Below, piece by piece: positions 22,961 to 35,249 of a stretch of 64,000 nt of DNA. Made by a program: the position numbers and the translations under genes. The stretch is from Gambelia wislizenii (taxonomy: Eukaryota > Chordata > Lepidosauria > Squamata > Crotaphytidae), in assembly GCA_030847615.1 (NCBI GenBank), contig JAUMIR010000003.1:62915001-62979000 (forward strand), written 5' to 3'. A model generated the notes under the pieces. It worked only from the letters and a program-made list of their open reading frames with translations, ran no database searches and had not been told where the DNA came from. Each line of letters begins with the position of its first letter. Within the stretch, counting starts at the first letter, position 1.

Positions 22961-24199
22961 TTATTTTAATTGTTTCTGTTTGCAAGGTAGCTGCCAGAGA
23001 TTCTTTACTCCATACAGCCAATTGTGATAGGGTTAAGCTTGCGGGGTGGGAAAGTGATGCGATCCAGATCATTAAGATCCTTGTCTTTTGCAGAAAATGT
23101 TGAATATTTTTTTTAATTCCAGGTTGATACCTTTCAGTGTAGTGCAGAGAGTGTTATGTGTATCTTTAATCACAGGAATAAAATAACAGGTGTTACCTAT
23201 ATAGCAACAACTGGCCTGGTCTTGCTCAGTATCTTTGACACAAAATGCAAGTTCTACTTTTAGATTATTCAAGTTATATTTGGCATGGTAAAGATTTGAA
23301 GAGTAACAAACTGCAATTTGGCTTAGAAACATTTTTACTATATTTCCCAATTCTTCATTTTCATTTCTAAATGTCTTCCTTTGGGGTGCATATGCTATAT
23401 TTTCCTCTCATAGACTTTTACATGCATCCTGCTCAATAATACATGAAGAAGTAGAACCTTTTTAAAGGTGAGAGGCAAATTACACTTTAAACGTATATGT
23501 CAAACCTAAGATGTCATGGGAAGATCAGAAAAGCTTATGCTACAGCCTGTTGAATCGTGGTCCACAACAGAGGTCTCATGTATATAAGACAGTGTCATAT
23601 ATTGATAAGAACAGAAAATAATCCAAGTGAAAACTGTTGGATTGACCAAAGCAACTGATATAAATGACTACCCATTAGTTTCCAGTGATTTAAGTCACAG
23701 AAAATGGAGCATGAGCATGGCAACACTTTCTGCTTTTGTAAAATTGCCATTCATAAACCTCTCTCATGCTAGTCATGTTAAACGGTTCTACAAGATTGAT
23801 ATTTCAATATTGATTTTCTGTTCTGCATAATTTTTTGTGTAGAAATGCTTACATGCTTGGTGTACACACATATCTCACTGAAACATACCTTAAGAGACTT
23901 CATCTAGAACAGAGGTGGGAAAAGTGTGTCCCATGGACTGCATGTGGCCCTCAAGGCTGTTTTTGAGGCCTCCATAGTACCCTCAGCAGGGGAGTGTTGT
24001 CTCATCTTGGCATGGCCCAGGCTGTTTGGGCTCAGGAAATAACCTTTTTAACAGGAAGTTATTGTTCTTTGTTGGTTCATGGTCACTTACTGTTGGAAAA
24101 AAGGCATCCTAAAAATGTGACAAAACTTTCTCAACCGGGGAGAAGAAGCCATCCATTAATGGGTTAACTCCTCTCACCACCCAGCCTAGGGAAGATACT
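22961..24199. other. No gene seen in the 3'-UTR intron
   Basis: AT-rich sequence with short meaningless open frames. A stretch starting near 23911 (CAGAGGTGGGAAAAGTGTG) resembles the start of a hAT-type repeat, but no partner end was found. Confidence 0.45.
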
Positions 24200-26399
24200 G
24201 CTGTTATTTATAAATAGCCTCTGTTGATCCTCATCTCCTCCTGTTTCAGTTCTCCTTCCCTTTCACAGGAAAGGTCAAATGTCCATAACTTCAGCTTTTT
24301 ATGTCCTTATTTCTTGTATTTAATTTTTTCTTTTTTCCTCAAGCCCTTAGCCTTTCATTTCCTGTTTTCTCCCTTCCTAGTTTCCCATCTCTCTTTCTAT
24401 CGGCCTTTCTCCCCTTCACACCTCTTTCTCAAATATGCACCCTTGGAATGAGAAAGTTAAAACCAAGTCCACCAAATCAAACTCAACTTCTCAGAGCTTT
24501 CCTTCCCCAAGACACATCCTTTTAGTCCAGAATGTTTGTGTGCTCTTAGCTGCCTCCCTTGGGAACCACAAAGACACACACACAACAGCAAACCCCTCCC
24601 CCATGGCAATGGCTACTTCCTCTGGAGCTGCCTATACTAAGATGAGGCAGTGGAGCAAGTTTCCATTCAACAACAATTAGAGGATTTAGGCTCCGAGGGG
24701 GCTATGGAAGAGGAGATGGAGCTAACCCTAACAGGACTGCTTCCTCTCCAACTCCAGTAATCTTTGCCACAACAGCCATGACCTGTTTCTTCTGCAGCAC
24801 CTCTCAAAAGTAAGAGACTGTTTGCATATGTTGTGATGTCTTCCAATGGCCTTTTTGAAGCCTGCATTATAGACACTGGCCATTTTGAGCAAGGCAATAC
24901 TATGCCTGCTGCAATGCCTATGCTTTTTCCTGTGCCCATGCCCTTATTTGATCAGAGTACATGGCTTCAGCAGATTTCCACTATGGTGGCAAAGGAGCTG
25001 AAAGGAATGAATCAGTCTTCTGTTACTAGTCGTAGTTCATCTAAAAGATAGGCATGATCCAGCTCCTCCCCTCCCCCCATGTAAAAAAAATGGCTAGCAA
25101 GCAGGTCAAACAACCTGCACTCCAGTCTTTGGCAGCTGAGAGCTCATCCGGTGATCTTAGCCTCTCTACCGGGAGCTAGCACTCACCACTCCCATGTTTT
25201 CCAGGACTCAGATGTTGATTCTGTCTATACAACATCCCTGAGAAACTCGTCTGATCTAGGAGAGGGAGAATGGTCAGACACGGCGGAAGGAACCAGCAAG
25301 TGAGAGAGATTTCAATTTAGATTTTGTTCATCTGTTATCTAAAGCAGTCATTGGGTTGCATGAGGCTGAGACTGATTCTACCTGTAACACTAGTCCTGTG
25401 CCTACTAATAACTCACAGGGCAAGACTATCTCTCCTAAACCTAAAACCTCTGCTTGTGCTGCCCTTCTCCTTCCTGATTTTAAAGAGCTCATTAAACCAG
25501 AATGGAATTCACCTATGCAGAGTAGGAAAGGTGTAACTATACCTGAAAAATGATATACCTTGAATCATGAGGCCATTGAATTCCTTAAACACTCTGTTAC
25601 TGATGGCCCCATTTTAGCTTTCTTCTTGGGTACTCTTGTGCCCAAACAAGGAGATTCTTCTTCAAAGGATCCAAATGAAAAGACGGCAGATGCAGATCTT
25701 AAATACTCCTATGAGGCATCAGCCCTCTTATCTGGGCTTCCTCTACAGCCTTCCTGATATCCAGAGCAACTGTCTTCTGGGTTCAGGATATTTTCACCTA
25801 GCAAGATTTAGATGCAAAATCCCTGCACAGGTCACTTCTAAAGATCTATAAATTCTTAGCCTTCATAGCAGATACTACTAAAAACTCATTATTCTCAGCT
25901 TGCTCCATCTCTGCCTCCGCAGTAGAGAAAAGATTGGTCTGGTTCGAGTGCTAGAATGCTGACATGCAATCCAGATCAAATCTAGCCTTAGTCCCCTTTG
26001 TTGGTAGTTTGCTTTGTGGGGAAGATGCTCTTAAAGACATCCTCATAGAATCTGAAGATAAGACTGTTATGCCTTCTCTACAAAAGAAAGAAGCAAAACA
26101 GCACTTTAAGCAATCTTCTCAATCCTTTTGTCCCTTCTCCCACACTTTAAGCCAGTGGGAGGAAGATCACAGTTCTCACTCTGTCCACAAGGAGAGTGCA
26201 ACTGACTTCCTCAACCTGGGAATCAACCAGTAAGAAATAAAAACACCTTGTGACCACCCAGCCCACCAGATGGAAGGAAGGGTATCCTGCTTCATCCACA
26301 CCTGGGAGGCCTCTATTTCAGAATGGTGGGTGATGCAGACAATAAATGAAGGCTACTCCATAGACATTCACCAAATACCAAGACTGATTCCTACAGTCT

Positions 26400-26514
26400 C
26401 CAACATCAGAATCTCACACAAAGGACCTAGCTATTCAACAAGCCATATCCCATGTCTCCAACATCAGAATCTCACAAAAGGACCTAGCTATTCAACAGGC
26501 CATATCCCATGTCT
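26400..26514 (+). repeat. Two tandem copies of a 57-58 bp unit in DIRS B
   Basis: Unit 1 (26400-26457) and unit 2 (26458-26514) both begin CCAACATCAGAATCTCACA and end CATATCCCATGTCT. They differ by one base and a small indel that shifts the reading frame. It looks like a local duplication upstream of the RT. Confidence 0.85.
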
Positions 26515-26519
26515 TAGAC

Positions 26520-26937
26520 CTGGGAGCTGTGGATCTGGTACCTTCCAACAACTGCTTTATCAGAGTCTATTCTATCCTCTTTATCCTATCCAAAAAAGGG
26601 TGCAAAGTCCTTCTGGTCCTAGATTTCAAGTATGCAAATTCATAAAATACAGGAAGTTGGAAAACCTCCAGACCATCCTGGAGCACATCTTCCCAGGGGA
26701 TTTTCTCCTGTCTGTTGACTTTTCAGAAGCTTTATGTCCCTATCCATATTTCCCTATCCATATTTCCTCAAGAAAGTACCTTCATTTCCATTACCAAAAC
26801 ACACACTACCAATTCAGAGCTCTTTCCTTCAACCTAGCATTGGCATCCAAGATATTTACAAAACTTACAATAGCACCTGTAGCAACATTGAGACTACAGG
26901 GAATAATATTTTCCTGTACCTCAACGATTCCTTGTAA
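26520..26937 (+). pseudogene. DIRS-B reverse transcriptase, catalytic motif lost
   Basis: The frame includes PGDFLLSVDFSEALCPYPYF, then SRKYLHFHYQNTHYQFRALS, a typical DIRS RT palm region. A shift in frame then gives FLYLNDSL at 26911-26934, where active RTs have YLDD or YxDD. The first aspartate codon is AAC (26923-26925), so the enzyme would be inactive even without the frameshifts. Confidence 0.75.
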
Positions 26938-28439
26938 AATCAACCTCCCTTCCAGAAGCCAAGTAAGCATTGCCCACCACTCTGTCCACACCAATTCAGC
27001 ACAGCTTCATAATCAACAAGAGGAAGAGTAATCTTCTTCCATCTCAGTGATTCATTCATCTTGGAGTCCTCATAGACACCAAGAAGGGACACATTCCCCT
27101 TTTTCCAGACAGAATCCACAAGATCAATCAGGAAGCTCTTCTTTTTTGCCAGATCAAAATATGCAGATTTCATCGCCCTGTCACACCTTCTGGGACTCAT
27201 GAGTTCTTGCATCCACTTGGTAACATGGGTAGGTTTCATTCTCAACCTCTTCAGTGACTACTCAGATCATTTCAAGCATTTATCACCATACACAAGCACA
27301 CACAGAGTACATCTCCCCCAAGAGGTCAAGCATTCCTTTCTATGGTGGACAAACACACACAACCTCTCACAGGGTGTTCCCCTACAGGATCCTCCCAGGG
27401 TAGTTCTCAAAACAGTCATGAACCTCACAGGATAGCAGACACACTGCCAGGGTCTATCAGTCCAGGGAGTGTATCTTGCAACAGGGTAATCCCACAGCAT
27501 CAGCTGGCTGGTACTCTGAGCCATCAGACTTGCCTTCATTCAACTACAATATGTTCTTAGAAACTCTCACATCCTAGTCCACACAGACAACAAAACAGCC
27601 AAATCCAGGGAGAATCCCACTCTTGCTTACTTCACAAGGAGGTTCACCTCATTTTGTCTTGTGTGGAGAAGAACACTCTCTCAATCTCAGCCCAGCGTGT
27701 TCAGGGAGCAGACTTCCTCAGCTCTGGACCCAGGGGAATGGAGTCTGGACGTACACAGTTTCATTCAACACCAGGCATAGTTCAGCAACTTTCAGATCAA
27801 GCTGTTTGTCTCAGTCACAAATCACAAACTCCTCAAGTATTTCACCAGACTTTACTCTCCGAAGGCAGAAGCCCAGGATGCCCTGCAGACTGTTTGGCCG
27901 TGAGGACTGCTGTATGCATGCCCTCTGATCCTCATGCGCAAGTGCTGAGGAAGATCAGGGGAGGGCATCAGTAATTCTAATGGCACCACATTGGCCAAGT
28001 AGACCATGGTTCTCCTACCTCTTAGCTCTATCAGCTCAGGCAATGCTAATGCTCTCAGCACTTCTGCATCTTCTCAGTCTAGGTCCAGTCTTCCATCCAG
28101 ATCAAGAATGGCTCCACTTAGCTGCCTATTGAGTGGGGAACATACCGTACTTAAAACAAGGCTACTTCAACACAGTGGTAAACACTCTCCTATCATCTAG
28201 GCAGAAGTCTACCCTTCAGAACTATGAGACAACCTGGAACATTTTCCTATGATAGTCTTGTAAAAAATCTATTTATCCCCAAATAGCAAAGATTAAGGAT
28301 ATTCTAGAATTACTACCAGCAGGTCTTGACATGGGACTCAAACCAAACTCTCTTTGCCACCAAATAGTCACACCAGCATCCTTTTTATCTTCATCCAACA
28401 TCCATTCTCTTTCATTTCATTCTCACATTGGGAGATTTC

Positions 28440-28735
28440 TCAGAAGCCCAGGATGCCCTGCAACTCTCTTCAGTCCTCCTGTGATCCACAGATTTCCCTC
28501 CTGGAACCTCCACAAAGTGCTCAAAGCCCTGTCTAAGCTTCCCTTTGAACCATTTAGATCCATTCCACTCAGGATTCTTTCTATCAAGATCTTGTTTCTG
28601 GTTGCAATCACTTAAGCCAGAAGGGTTTCAGACCTTGCTGCCCTATCCGTTGCCCTATCTCACTGCACACTTGATGCTGACATAGTGTCTCTTTGGCTGA
28701 ACCCAGGTTTCCTGCCCAAGATAAAAATGCACAGA
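28440..28735 (+). pseudogene. DIRS-B tyrosine recombinase, N-terminal part
   Basis: In one frame the sequence reads FPSWNLHKVLKALSKLPFEP, then ILFLVAIT, a stop, and ARRVSDLAALSVALSH, then SLWLNPGFLPKI. ARRVSDLAAL carries the first catalytic arginine of DIRS recombinases. The HxxR box and catalytic tyrosine region are missing, so the enzyme is dead by truncation. Confidence 0.7.
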
Positions 28736-28763
28736 CATCAACATTGTGCACATACATGCTCAC

Positions 28764-28793
28764 AACTGCATATGAAGATGAAGAATTATAGAA
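28764..28793 (+). repeat. 30-bp exact direct repeat, copy 1
   Basis: Starts AACTGCATATGAAGATGAAG. An identical 30-bp copy lies at 29398-29427, so the two bracket 604 bp just after the end of DIRS B. Confidence 0.9.
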
Positions 28794-29083
28794 GACATTT
28801 ATAAAGAACTCAGTGATACTATAAAGTATATGGGAAAGTGACATTTAAATTTTGTAATGGGGCATTCTAATTTAACTTAGGTAAAGGAGCCTATGTGTTG
28901 GAAAATAAAGATTAGAAATGTGAAATGAACATGGAGAAGGAATAATGCAGGCAGAAGAATTTTTTGTTTCCAGCACCAATATATTGGACCACAAATTGAT
29001 ATAGTGATAGTAGTGGCAGACTTCTTGTTAAGATTAAAAAAATAACTGGTACAGTTTACTCTTAAGAAGAGTCTGTGATTGTG

Positions 29084-29287
29084 TCACTTTGAAGTCAGCA
29101 GGTGTTGCATTGGACTAGGACTCCAGGAGACCAGGATTGAAATCCAGCTCAACTGTGGAAGCCCACTGGGTGGCTTAGGCAAGTCACATTCTCTTAGCCT
29201 CAAATCTTTCAAAGAAAATCCTGTGATAGATTCACCTTAGATTAGCTCTAAATTGAAAATAACTTGAAGGCACACAGTAACAACAAA
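29084..29287 (+). mobile_element. tRNA-derived SINE with BovB-like tail
   Basis: It has a tRNA-like head with an A-box-like start and a B-box-like GATTGAAATCC. A conserved body follows (CCCACTGGGTGGCTTAGGCA, close to MIR/Sauria-type SINE cores), then the tail AACTTGAAGGCACACAGTAA and CAA repeats. It shares structure with the copy at 59234. The tail fits mobilisation by BovB-type RTE LINEs, as is known for squamate SINEs. Confidence 0.8.
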
Positions 29288-29397
29288 TGTATGACATGCC
29301 AGTGCTGTTTTCTAAAGTAAAGCATATTGGAATAGAATGGATGTGAAAAATGCAGCTTCATATGTTTGTGGCTAAGAAGTTGGATTATTCTTATCTA

Positions 29398-29427
29398 AAC
29401 TGCATATGAAGATGAAGAATTATAGAA
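29398..29427 (+). repeat. 30-bp exact direct repeat, copy 2
   Basis: Identical to 28764-28793. It lies 82 bp before the inferred 3'-UTR exon of SEPTIN2. Confidence 0.9.
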
Positions 29428-29509
29428 TTTCTAATTGCTTTATAGCTTGTTTTAAAATTGTAAACATAATTTGTTCAATATTAGTATGTCAACATTTTCG
29501 TTTTTGCAG

Positions 29510-32500
29510 ATACCACCATTAAATGAAGCCATTTGAGATGTGATGCAGTGGTGTATTTTGTGGTGAGATATGCTCCTTATCCTAGTATGAATTGGAAGAT
29601 TGTTTGCATTCAACAAGGAAGTACATTGTGGTCATTTTTGTAATACCTACTTTGTAAACAACAGACTTGGTCAATATTTTAATTTTATGATGTTATGTGG
29701 TGATTTATTAACTTTGATAGTATTCTCTTTTACTGAGCTTTTTAAAAATTATCCTGACAACACAAATACTCCAGACATTTCCTAACCTGATACTATTCTT
29801 GAGAAGATGTGGATTACTACCACTATTTTGTGTTTCTTTGTTTGCACTGAAGGGTTCACCTGATTTTGATCATAGTCCCAAAGGTCCAAAATCTGCATGA
29901 GTGCTTTCAATTTCCTGATAAACCTAGATGTCTAGTTTCTGTGTACATACAACAGAAAACACTGTAAACCATTATCTCCAGAAACACCCTTGTTTGCTCA
30001 CATGAATGTTCAGTGTTAGGCATTTTTTGCTGCAGGAAACTATAAAGAAGATTGTGAGTGAACATTTGGGCATTGGAACAGAGTTCTATCCAGTAACAAT
30101 GAAAGTGAGAAAATATGAAATTTTTCAGTGCCATTTTCTTCTTACATTTAGTAGCATATTAGTCCTGTGTGCCTCTAAGACCCCTGAGCTGCTCTCCCTT
30201 TCCATGGTTGTAGTGTTGTTTTACCAGGTCACTACCACAAATATAATATTTTGTGGTATAATATCTTAACTAAAAAAAAAAGTCAGTGTAACTTTTAAAG
30301 GCATGGTACAATTTAGGAAGCAGTTTCTGTCACATCTTCAGGGATATATATTTTTGTATACTTTACCTTAAAAAAAGACACCATTGGGCATATGTTGCTC
30401 TGGAAGAGGAAGTTTTACCATTGTCAGGAAGATGGCTGCTACCAGTTCGTTCCATCCTACTCAGGCACTGGCATTGCACTATGGGGAAAGAGAGTGACTT
30501 TAAGTCTCATGTTGTTTAGTCTTCCATCTTCAGTAATATGCAGAATCCCTGGGAGCATGTAGGTTGTGTGTTGACATCCTTCACCTGGTCACTGTTACAT
30601 ACTGATTGTTTTCTGATAACGTTTCATGTCCTCATACTATATTCAGACAACTGTTCTGGAAAACAAAGGGAGACTATGCTTCTCCCTTAGGTTTGCAGAC
30701 TGTGACAAGCCAAGTTAATGGCGGTTCATACAGAATAAACCCTAAGCACTTACTGTTCAAGTAAACAGTAACTTTAATTCTAAAAGAATTTTCATTAAAA
30801 ACATTGCCTCTGAAAATACTGCAAATATATGTATCTATATACATATCTGTATAGATAAATGTCTAATCCACCTATCTTTCAGAAGTGAAAAACAGTTGAT
30901 GTGAAAAGACCCTGCTTAATCATTAAATTCTTTTTTCCTTAGAGGTATAATAATTACCTTAAGTTCACAGGTGTATGTTTGCCATTTGAGACATGCTTGA
31001 TTTTTCATTTTCTTTCTGGCAGTAAAAAACCACTTACTGTGGGCTAAGCTTGTATTGCCATAAGTAAAGTGACATTAAAATGAAAAATTGTCGTATACAA
31101 GGGAACTGCAGCAGGGGAGAGGTTACTAACATGCTACGGGTTTTATTTTTTTAATGTTTATCTATTTTTTTTTTTTAGTGTCTATTCAACTCAATTTGCT
31201 ATTGGACAATTTGTAATTAAAACAGTTTACAACGCAGTGCCATAAAGACTGAACATGGGTACTCCAAGCATGACACCATATCTAATATTATTTTATGTAG
31301 GCTTCCTTTTATATACTAAATCCTCGTTTCCATAAACTATTATCTTGTGTTCCTAATTATTATCACTTGAAACTTTAAAATGAACAAAGCCTAAACCTCA
31401 AATAATAGTTCTGGGCTTTAGTTTCTTGCCTTGCCTCAGAAGCTGTCATAGTTGACCTTGGATAGCAAAAAGAAGCAAAACAAAGCTCCTTTTTGTTGGA
31501 GGAAAAAGTAATATTTCTTTGTAATATAGGATTCATAGCAAAGATAATAGAAATATAATAGCAGATAGGGTTGGATCCAGAGCAATCTTTGTGGAAGAGA
31601 TAGCTATCAATCAAAAGCTTCAGGGCAGGCAAGACAACCATCTTTGCTAATTGACCCTCTCCCCAGTTGTCTCTTATGTCCTATCACACACTGTTTAAGC
31701 AAGTCTCAATTTTCCAGAACAGATTTTTGGTCAGTATATGGAGCCATAGAGAGCCAGAGTGTTCATTGACCACAATTCTGCCTGGCAGAAACACTAAAAT
31801 TTATATTAAAATATTCTAAATGATTACTAAAACTGATTGGTAGTAGAATGAAGCTTTTGGCTGTATGTATTTTTAATCTTCCTCCTTTCCTCAAAAGTAG
31901 CTACTACAATATTTTTGTGCCCTAGATCAAATCACGTATACATAGAAGGGTTAAGTTATGCTGCTTGTTTTGAACACACTTCAGGAACTTCTCATTTGTC
32001 GGGATCACGTTTGAACTGGTATTAGTATTCTGTATATGAGTTATTACTATAATAAACCATACAGCACTGATTTACCAGTTGTAGGAAAACTGTGAAAACT
32101 GAATGTGTGTGCCAAATAATTAGTAGAAATTTAACCCTGTGTTATATTTCAATTTTCATTAAATATCTAAGAAATTCCTTCATATATTCTGGACTAATAT
32201 GTACCTCTGCATGTTTATCTGATTGCTGTGATTAGACCTTCATTGCATACTATGGTCTTTGCCTGTGGATTTGTATTTTGAAGTGTCTTGGCTTTTTATG
32301 TTAGCTTGTAACTGTCCAAACTGCTTAAAGAGACTAAACATTTATGAATTACTCCTTTGAATTTATATTTTGATCTTTTGAAGTTTTGAGATATGTTTAA
32401 CAAAGTAAGTTAAGTTCCATGGGGCTGATCAATATATCCCTATTGTGTGCCTGGCATAGTTTTGAAAACCTGTTTGTACTTCGTTCTCTGCAGTAAGTCA

Positions 32501-32805
32501 CATTCTAATATTAGTGTTGAAAAAAGTAGAAAAAACTACTTTTGTCAGGCATTCTTCAACTTTAAGAAATATAGTTGGCATCAGAATTGCTTCTGTCTTC
32601 TTTTGGGATACTTGCCAGTCTACAGAGCATTGCAACACTTTTCTTTAATTAAAGTTAACATAGTTACACTTTTAGGAGTTTATTATTAACACTTTTACTG
32701 TTTTGTATTGGGATACCAAAAGGGCTAATTTTGTATAAGACAATTGATTTCCTGTACTCTCAACATTAGCCAAGACTTCTTAATAAATATAACATATTGT
32801 AATGA
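29510..32805 (+). other. SEPTIN2: Inferred SEPTIN2 3'-UTR terminal exon
   Basis: A good acceptor (TTTTCGTTTTTGCAG, ending 29509) opens about 3.3 kb of AT-rich sequence without recognisable transposons. It closes at a polyadenylation signal. The sharp contrast with the repeat-packed intron before it and the intergenic repeats after it is what supports a transcribed 3' UTR. No long open frame is present. The splice from 19583 to 29510 is an inference from the strong donor and acceptor, not seen directly. Confidence 0.6.
32782..32787 (+). promoter_or_regulatory. SEPTIN2: Polyadenylation signal AATAAA
   Basis: AATAAA is followed within 25 bases by the GT-rich stretch AATGAGTGTGTCTGC, a standard cleavage arrangement. 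Cleavage is predicted near 32805. Confidence 0.6.
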
Positions 32806-33725
32806 GTGTGTCTGCTAAATTCTTTGGGCAACTACTAGCAGGTAGAACATAACAAATATGTTTCTACTTAAGTTAAAGATGGATTTTTGTAAACAGTACT
32901 GATGACAATGTGAGTTAAAGTAACAGTAGTTTCAGAATGCCATATTTATCCATATCTCCCCCCCCCCCAAAAAAAGTGTGTGTATTATCAAAATGTTGGT
33001 GCACTTAATGGATTTTGAAACACTGGGGCTTGCAACATTTCAAGATGTCCTTACATTCAGCATATTGGTACTGGCTTACCCTATAGTAGCAACCATGGTG
33101 CATTTGAACGTGTACTACAAACAAACCTCCTCAGTTTCTTTGAGCTGACAGTAAGTAGGCATAGCTTTCAGTTGAGGTACAAACGACAAACCTAACATGG
33201 AAATTTAATGGGTGCTTTTCCTAACACATCTTGCCTTGGCCTAAAGTTTTGCACAATCAAGCTGGTTTTCCTCTTCCAGGAACAAAATGTGCATGCATAT
33301 CTATGTTGTCCAGCAATGGAGGGAGGACTTCCTCACATGAGAGGGGGGGGGAAATTCACATGAGGATGTGTTTCATCCTCTGCTAAAAAGGAACATATCA
33401 CAATAAGAAGCAACATTTCATTCTGCTTAGGACTGGAAGGAACAGGAATGGGGGAGGGGGAGCACTGCTTTTTCTTTCAGTGGATCAGTACCCTTGAAGT
33501 GTGACTTCATTTCTTTGCCTTGGGTATCACTGATGCCTTGTTGCATGAGGAGATTTGTATTCACATGATAGAACTTTCCCATCTTCTCTTTCCCTGCAAA
33601 GTATAGGAGGCTGCATGTGGGAGGGAGAAATGTAGGAAGCTGCACAAGGGAGGAAGAATCTGTTCTGCTGGAAGATGGTGTCCAGCTATTGGATGTCACC
33701 CCATATTCACTAGCCAGTGTGACTA
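32806..33725. other. Intergenic, no gene seen
   Basis: Contains a poly-C/A patch near 32959-32976 and a G run near 33343. The minus-strand open frame 33427-33798 runs into a MITE and is not convincing. Confidence 0.5.
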
Positions 33726-33954
33726 CAGTGGGCCTTTGGTATCTGCTGGGATTTGGTTCAAGGACTCCCCGTGGATACCAAAAGCTGTGGATGCTCAAGT
33801 CCCATTATATGCAATGGTATAGTAAAATGGTGTCCCTTATATATAATGGCAAAAGCAAGGTTTGCTTCTAGGAATTTATTTTTTAGGGAATATTTTCAAG
33901 CCATGGAAGGTAGAATCCGTGCATACCAAATCCATGGATACAGAAGGGCCACTG
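33726..33954. mobile_element. pogo/Tigger-like MITE
   Basis: It starts CAGTGGGCCTTTGGTATCTG, ends GGATACAGAAGGGCCACTG and is flanked by TA (33724-33725 and 33955-33956). The body contains TCAAGTCCCATTATATGCAA, as in the copy at 21636. The length of 229 bp is too short for a transposase. Confidence 0.85.
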
Positions 33955-35249
33955 TACATGTTTCTCATCTAAGACACTGTTCATTGATCTTTCTTCCCTG
34001 GTATCTCCTAGACTTAAATTCAGCTGTTAGTCTGAACTAAAGTAAACCAAGTGGGATTTAAGTAAGTGTTCACGTGCCATTCAGCAATTGATTCAGTGAC
34101 TCAACTCTACTTAGGACTAGAATTTGCATTCAGACTAGAGTCTCAGAGGATCCAATCTTCTCCAAACACCATACTTGTCAAGTTGCTGTTGATGGATAAT
34201 CTTTAATAAACATCTGAACTGAAATATTTCTAATTTCTGATTTCATTCTTTTATAGTTTAATCAATAATTGGGAAAATCAAAACCACAGTGTACTAAAAA
34301 TCAGTAAAAAAAAACCAAAAAACCACCCAACCAGTACAGAATTGTGATAGATATTCAAAATTAAACAAATTAAACAGTTTGAAATAATAAAAAATAATTT
34401 AAATACATTAAAAAGATGTTAAACACAATGAGTTAAAACAGATTTAAAAGATTACAAATTTTAAAATATTGTATATTAGAATTTTTGATGAATCAGTGAG
34501 GCCCAAAGACTTTGATGAAAAAAAGCCAGGTTTTCACTTTGGCACCTAAATGAAATCAGTGCTGGCACCAATTGGGCCTACAAGGGAAGAGCATTGTACA
34601 ATTGAGATACCACAGTTGAGAAGGCCCTCTCCCATGTCCCAACATTGACCTTACTGGTGGAACACAAAAGAGCCACTCCCAATAGAACTCAATCCTTGCA
34701 GAGGCACATATAAGGAGATGTGCTTCCTCAAGTATTGAGGTCCGAAGATGTTTAGGACTTAAAATGTCATCACAGGCACCTTGAATTCAGACCAGAATCA
34801 TGTTGGAAGCCAGTTCAGTTCTTAAAGAAAACAACAACACTAGAATAATCACTAGAACAGTTCATCAACAGTGAAAGTCACCAACACAAATTTCATCAAC
34901 AGAATAACAAATCAAGAAATACATGGATATGAATTCTATGTATTGTGAAAGCGCTAAGTATTTGACATTTTGGCAGTCATATCATCAAACCATCAACAGT
35001 ACATCTGGGTGGATAATTCGTCCTCCCTGAAGACTGAGTAGTCTTCTTGCAAAATATCATCCCATAGTTTCAGATGCTGAGCTGGTGACGTGAGTTGCTG
35101 GGAGTTGTTATTAACGAAGTTCTTTTAAATTGTGATTGTTCTTTTAAATTGTTTGCCCCTTTGAGTCCCAATTTTGGGGGGAAAGTTGGATATAAAGAGG
35201 AGGAGGAGGAAGAAGAAGTCAATAAAAGAAAAGCATTTTTCAGCAAATA
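33955..35249. other. Intergenic; possible old L2/CR1-group 3' sequence
   Basis: 34500-34840 has the flavour of an L2-type 3' region (for example CAGGCACCTTGAATTCAGAC), but this is weak. A purine-rich GAGGAGGAAGAAG run lies at 35199-35219. No coding exon was seen. Confidence 0.35.

Larger units (their letters stand above)
24200..28735 (+). mobile_element. DIRS retrotransposon B, long but decayed
   Basis: In order the segment shows a degenerate ORF1 zone (about 24435-26230), an RT region (about 26510-26940), an RNase H/connection zone (27060-27950) and the start of a tyrosine recombinase (28440-28735). Many frameshifts and stops occur. The recombinase C-terminal half and the 3' terminus are missing. 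It is in sense orientation within the inferred 3'-UTR intron of SEPTIN2. Both boundaries are approximate because no inverted terminal repeat was recognised. Confidence 0.7.
8566..32805 (+). other. SEPTIN2: SEPTIN2 gene, 3' portion (exons listed separately)
   Basis: Septin-2 is a GTP-binding cytoskeletal protein. It assembles with septins 6 and 7 into hetero-oligomeric filaments used in cytokinesis, cortical scaffolding and cilium-base barriers. Nine exons with AG/GT boundaries and consistent phases join into 318 codons plus stop, covering human residue 45 to the C terminus; human SEPT2 has 361 residues. The G1 (GESGLGKS), G3 (DTPG) and G4 (AKAD) motifs, the septin unique element and the C-terminal coiled coil are all intact. 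The near-identity to human SEPT2 identifies this paralogue. The first ~44 codons, 5' UTR and promoter were not found and presumably lie upstream of the window. The 3' UTR is inferred to be split by a 9.9-kb intron. Confidence 0.95.
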
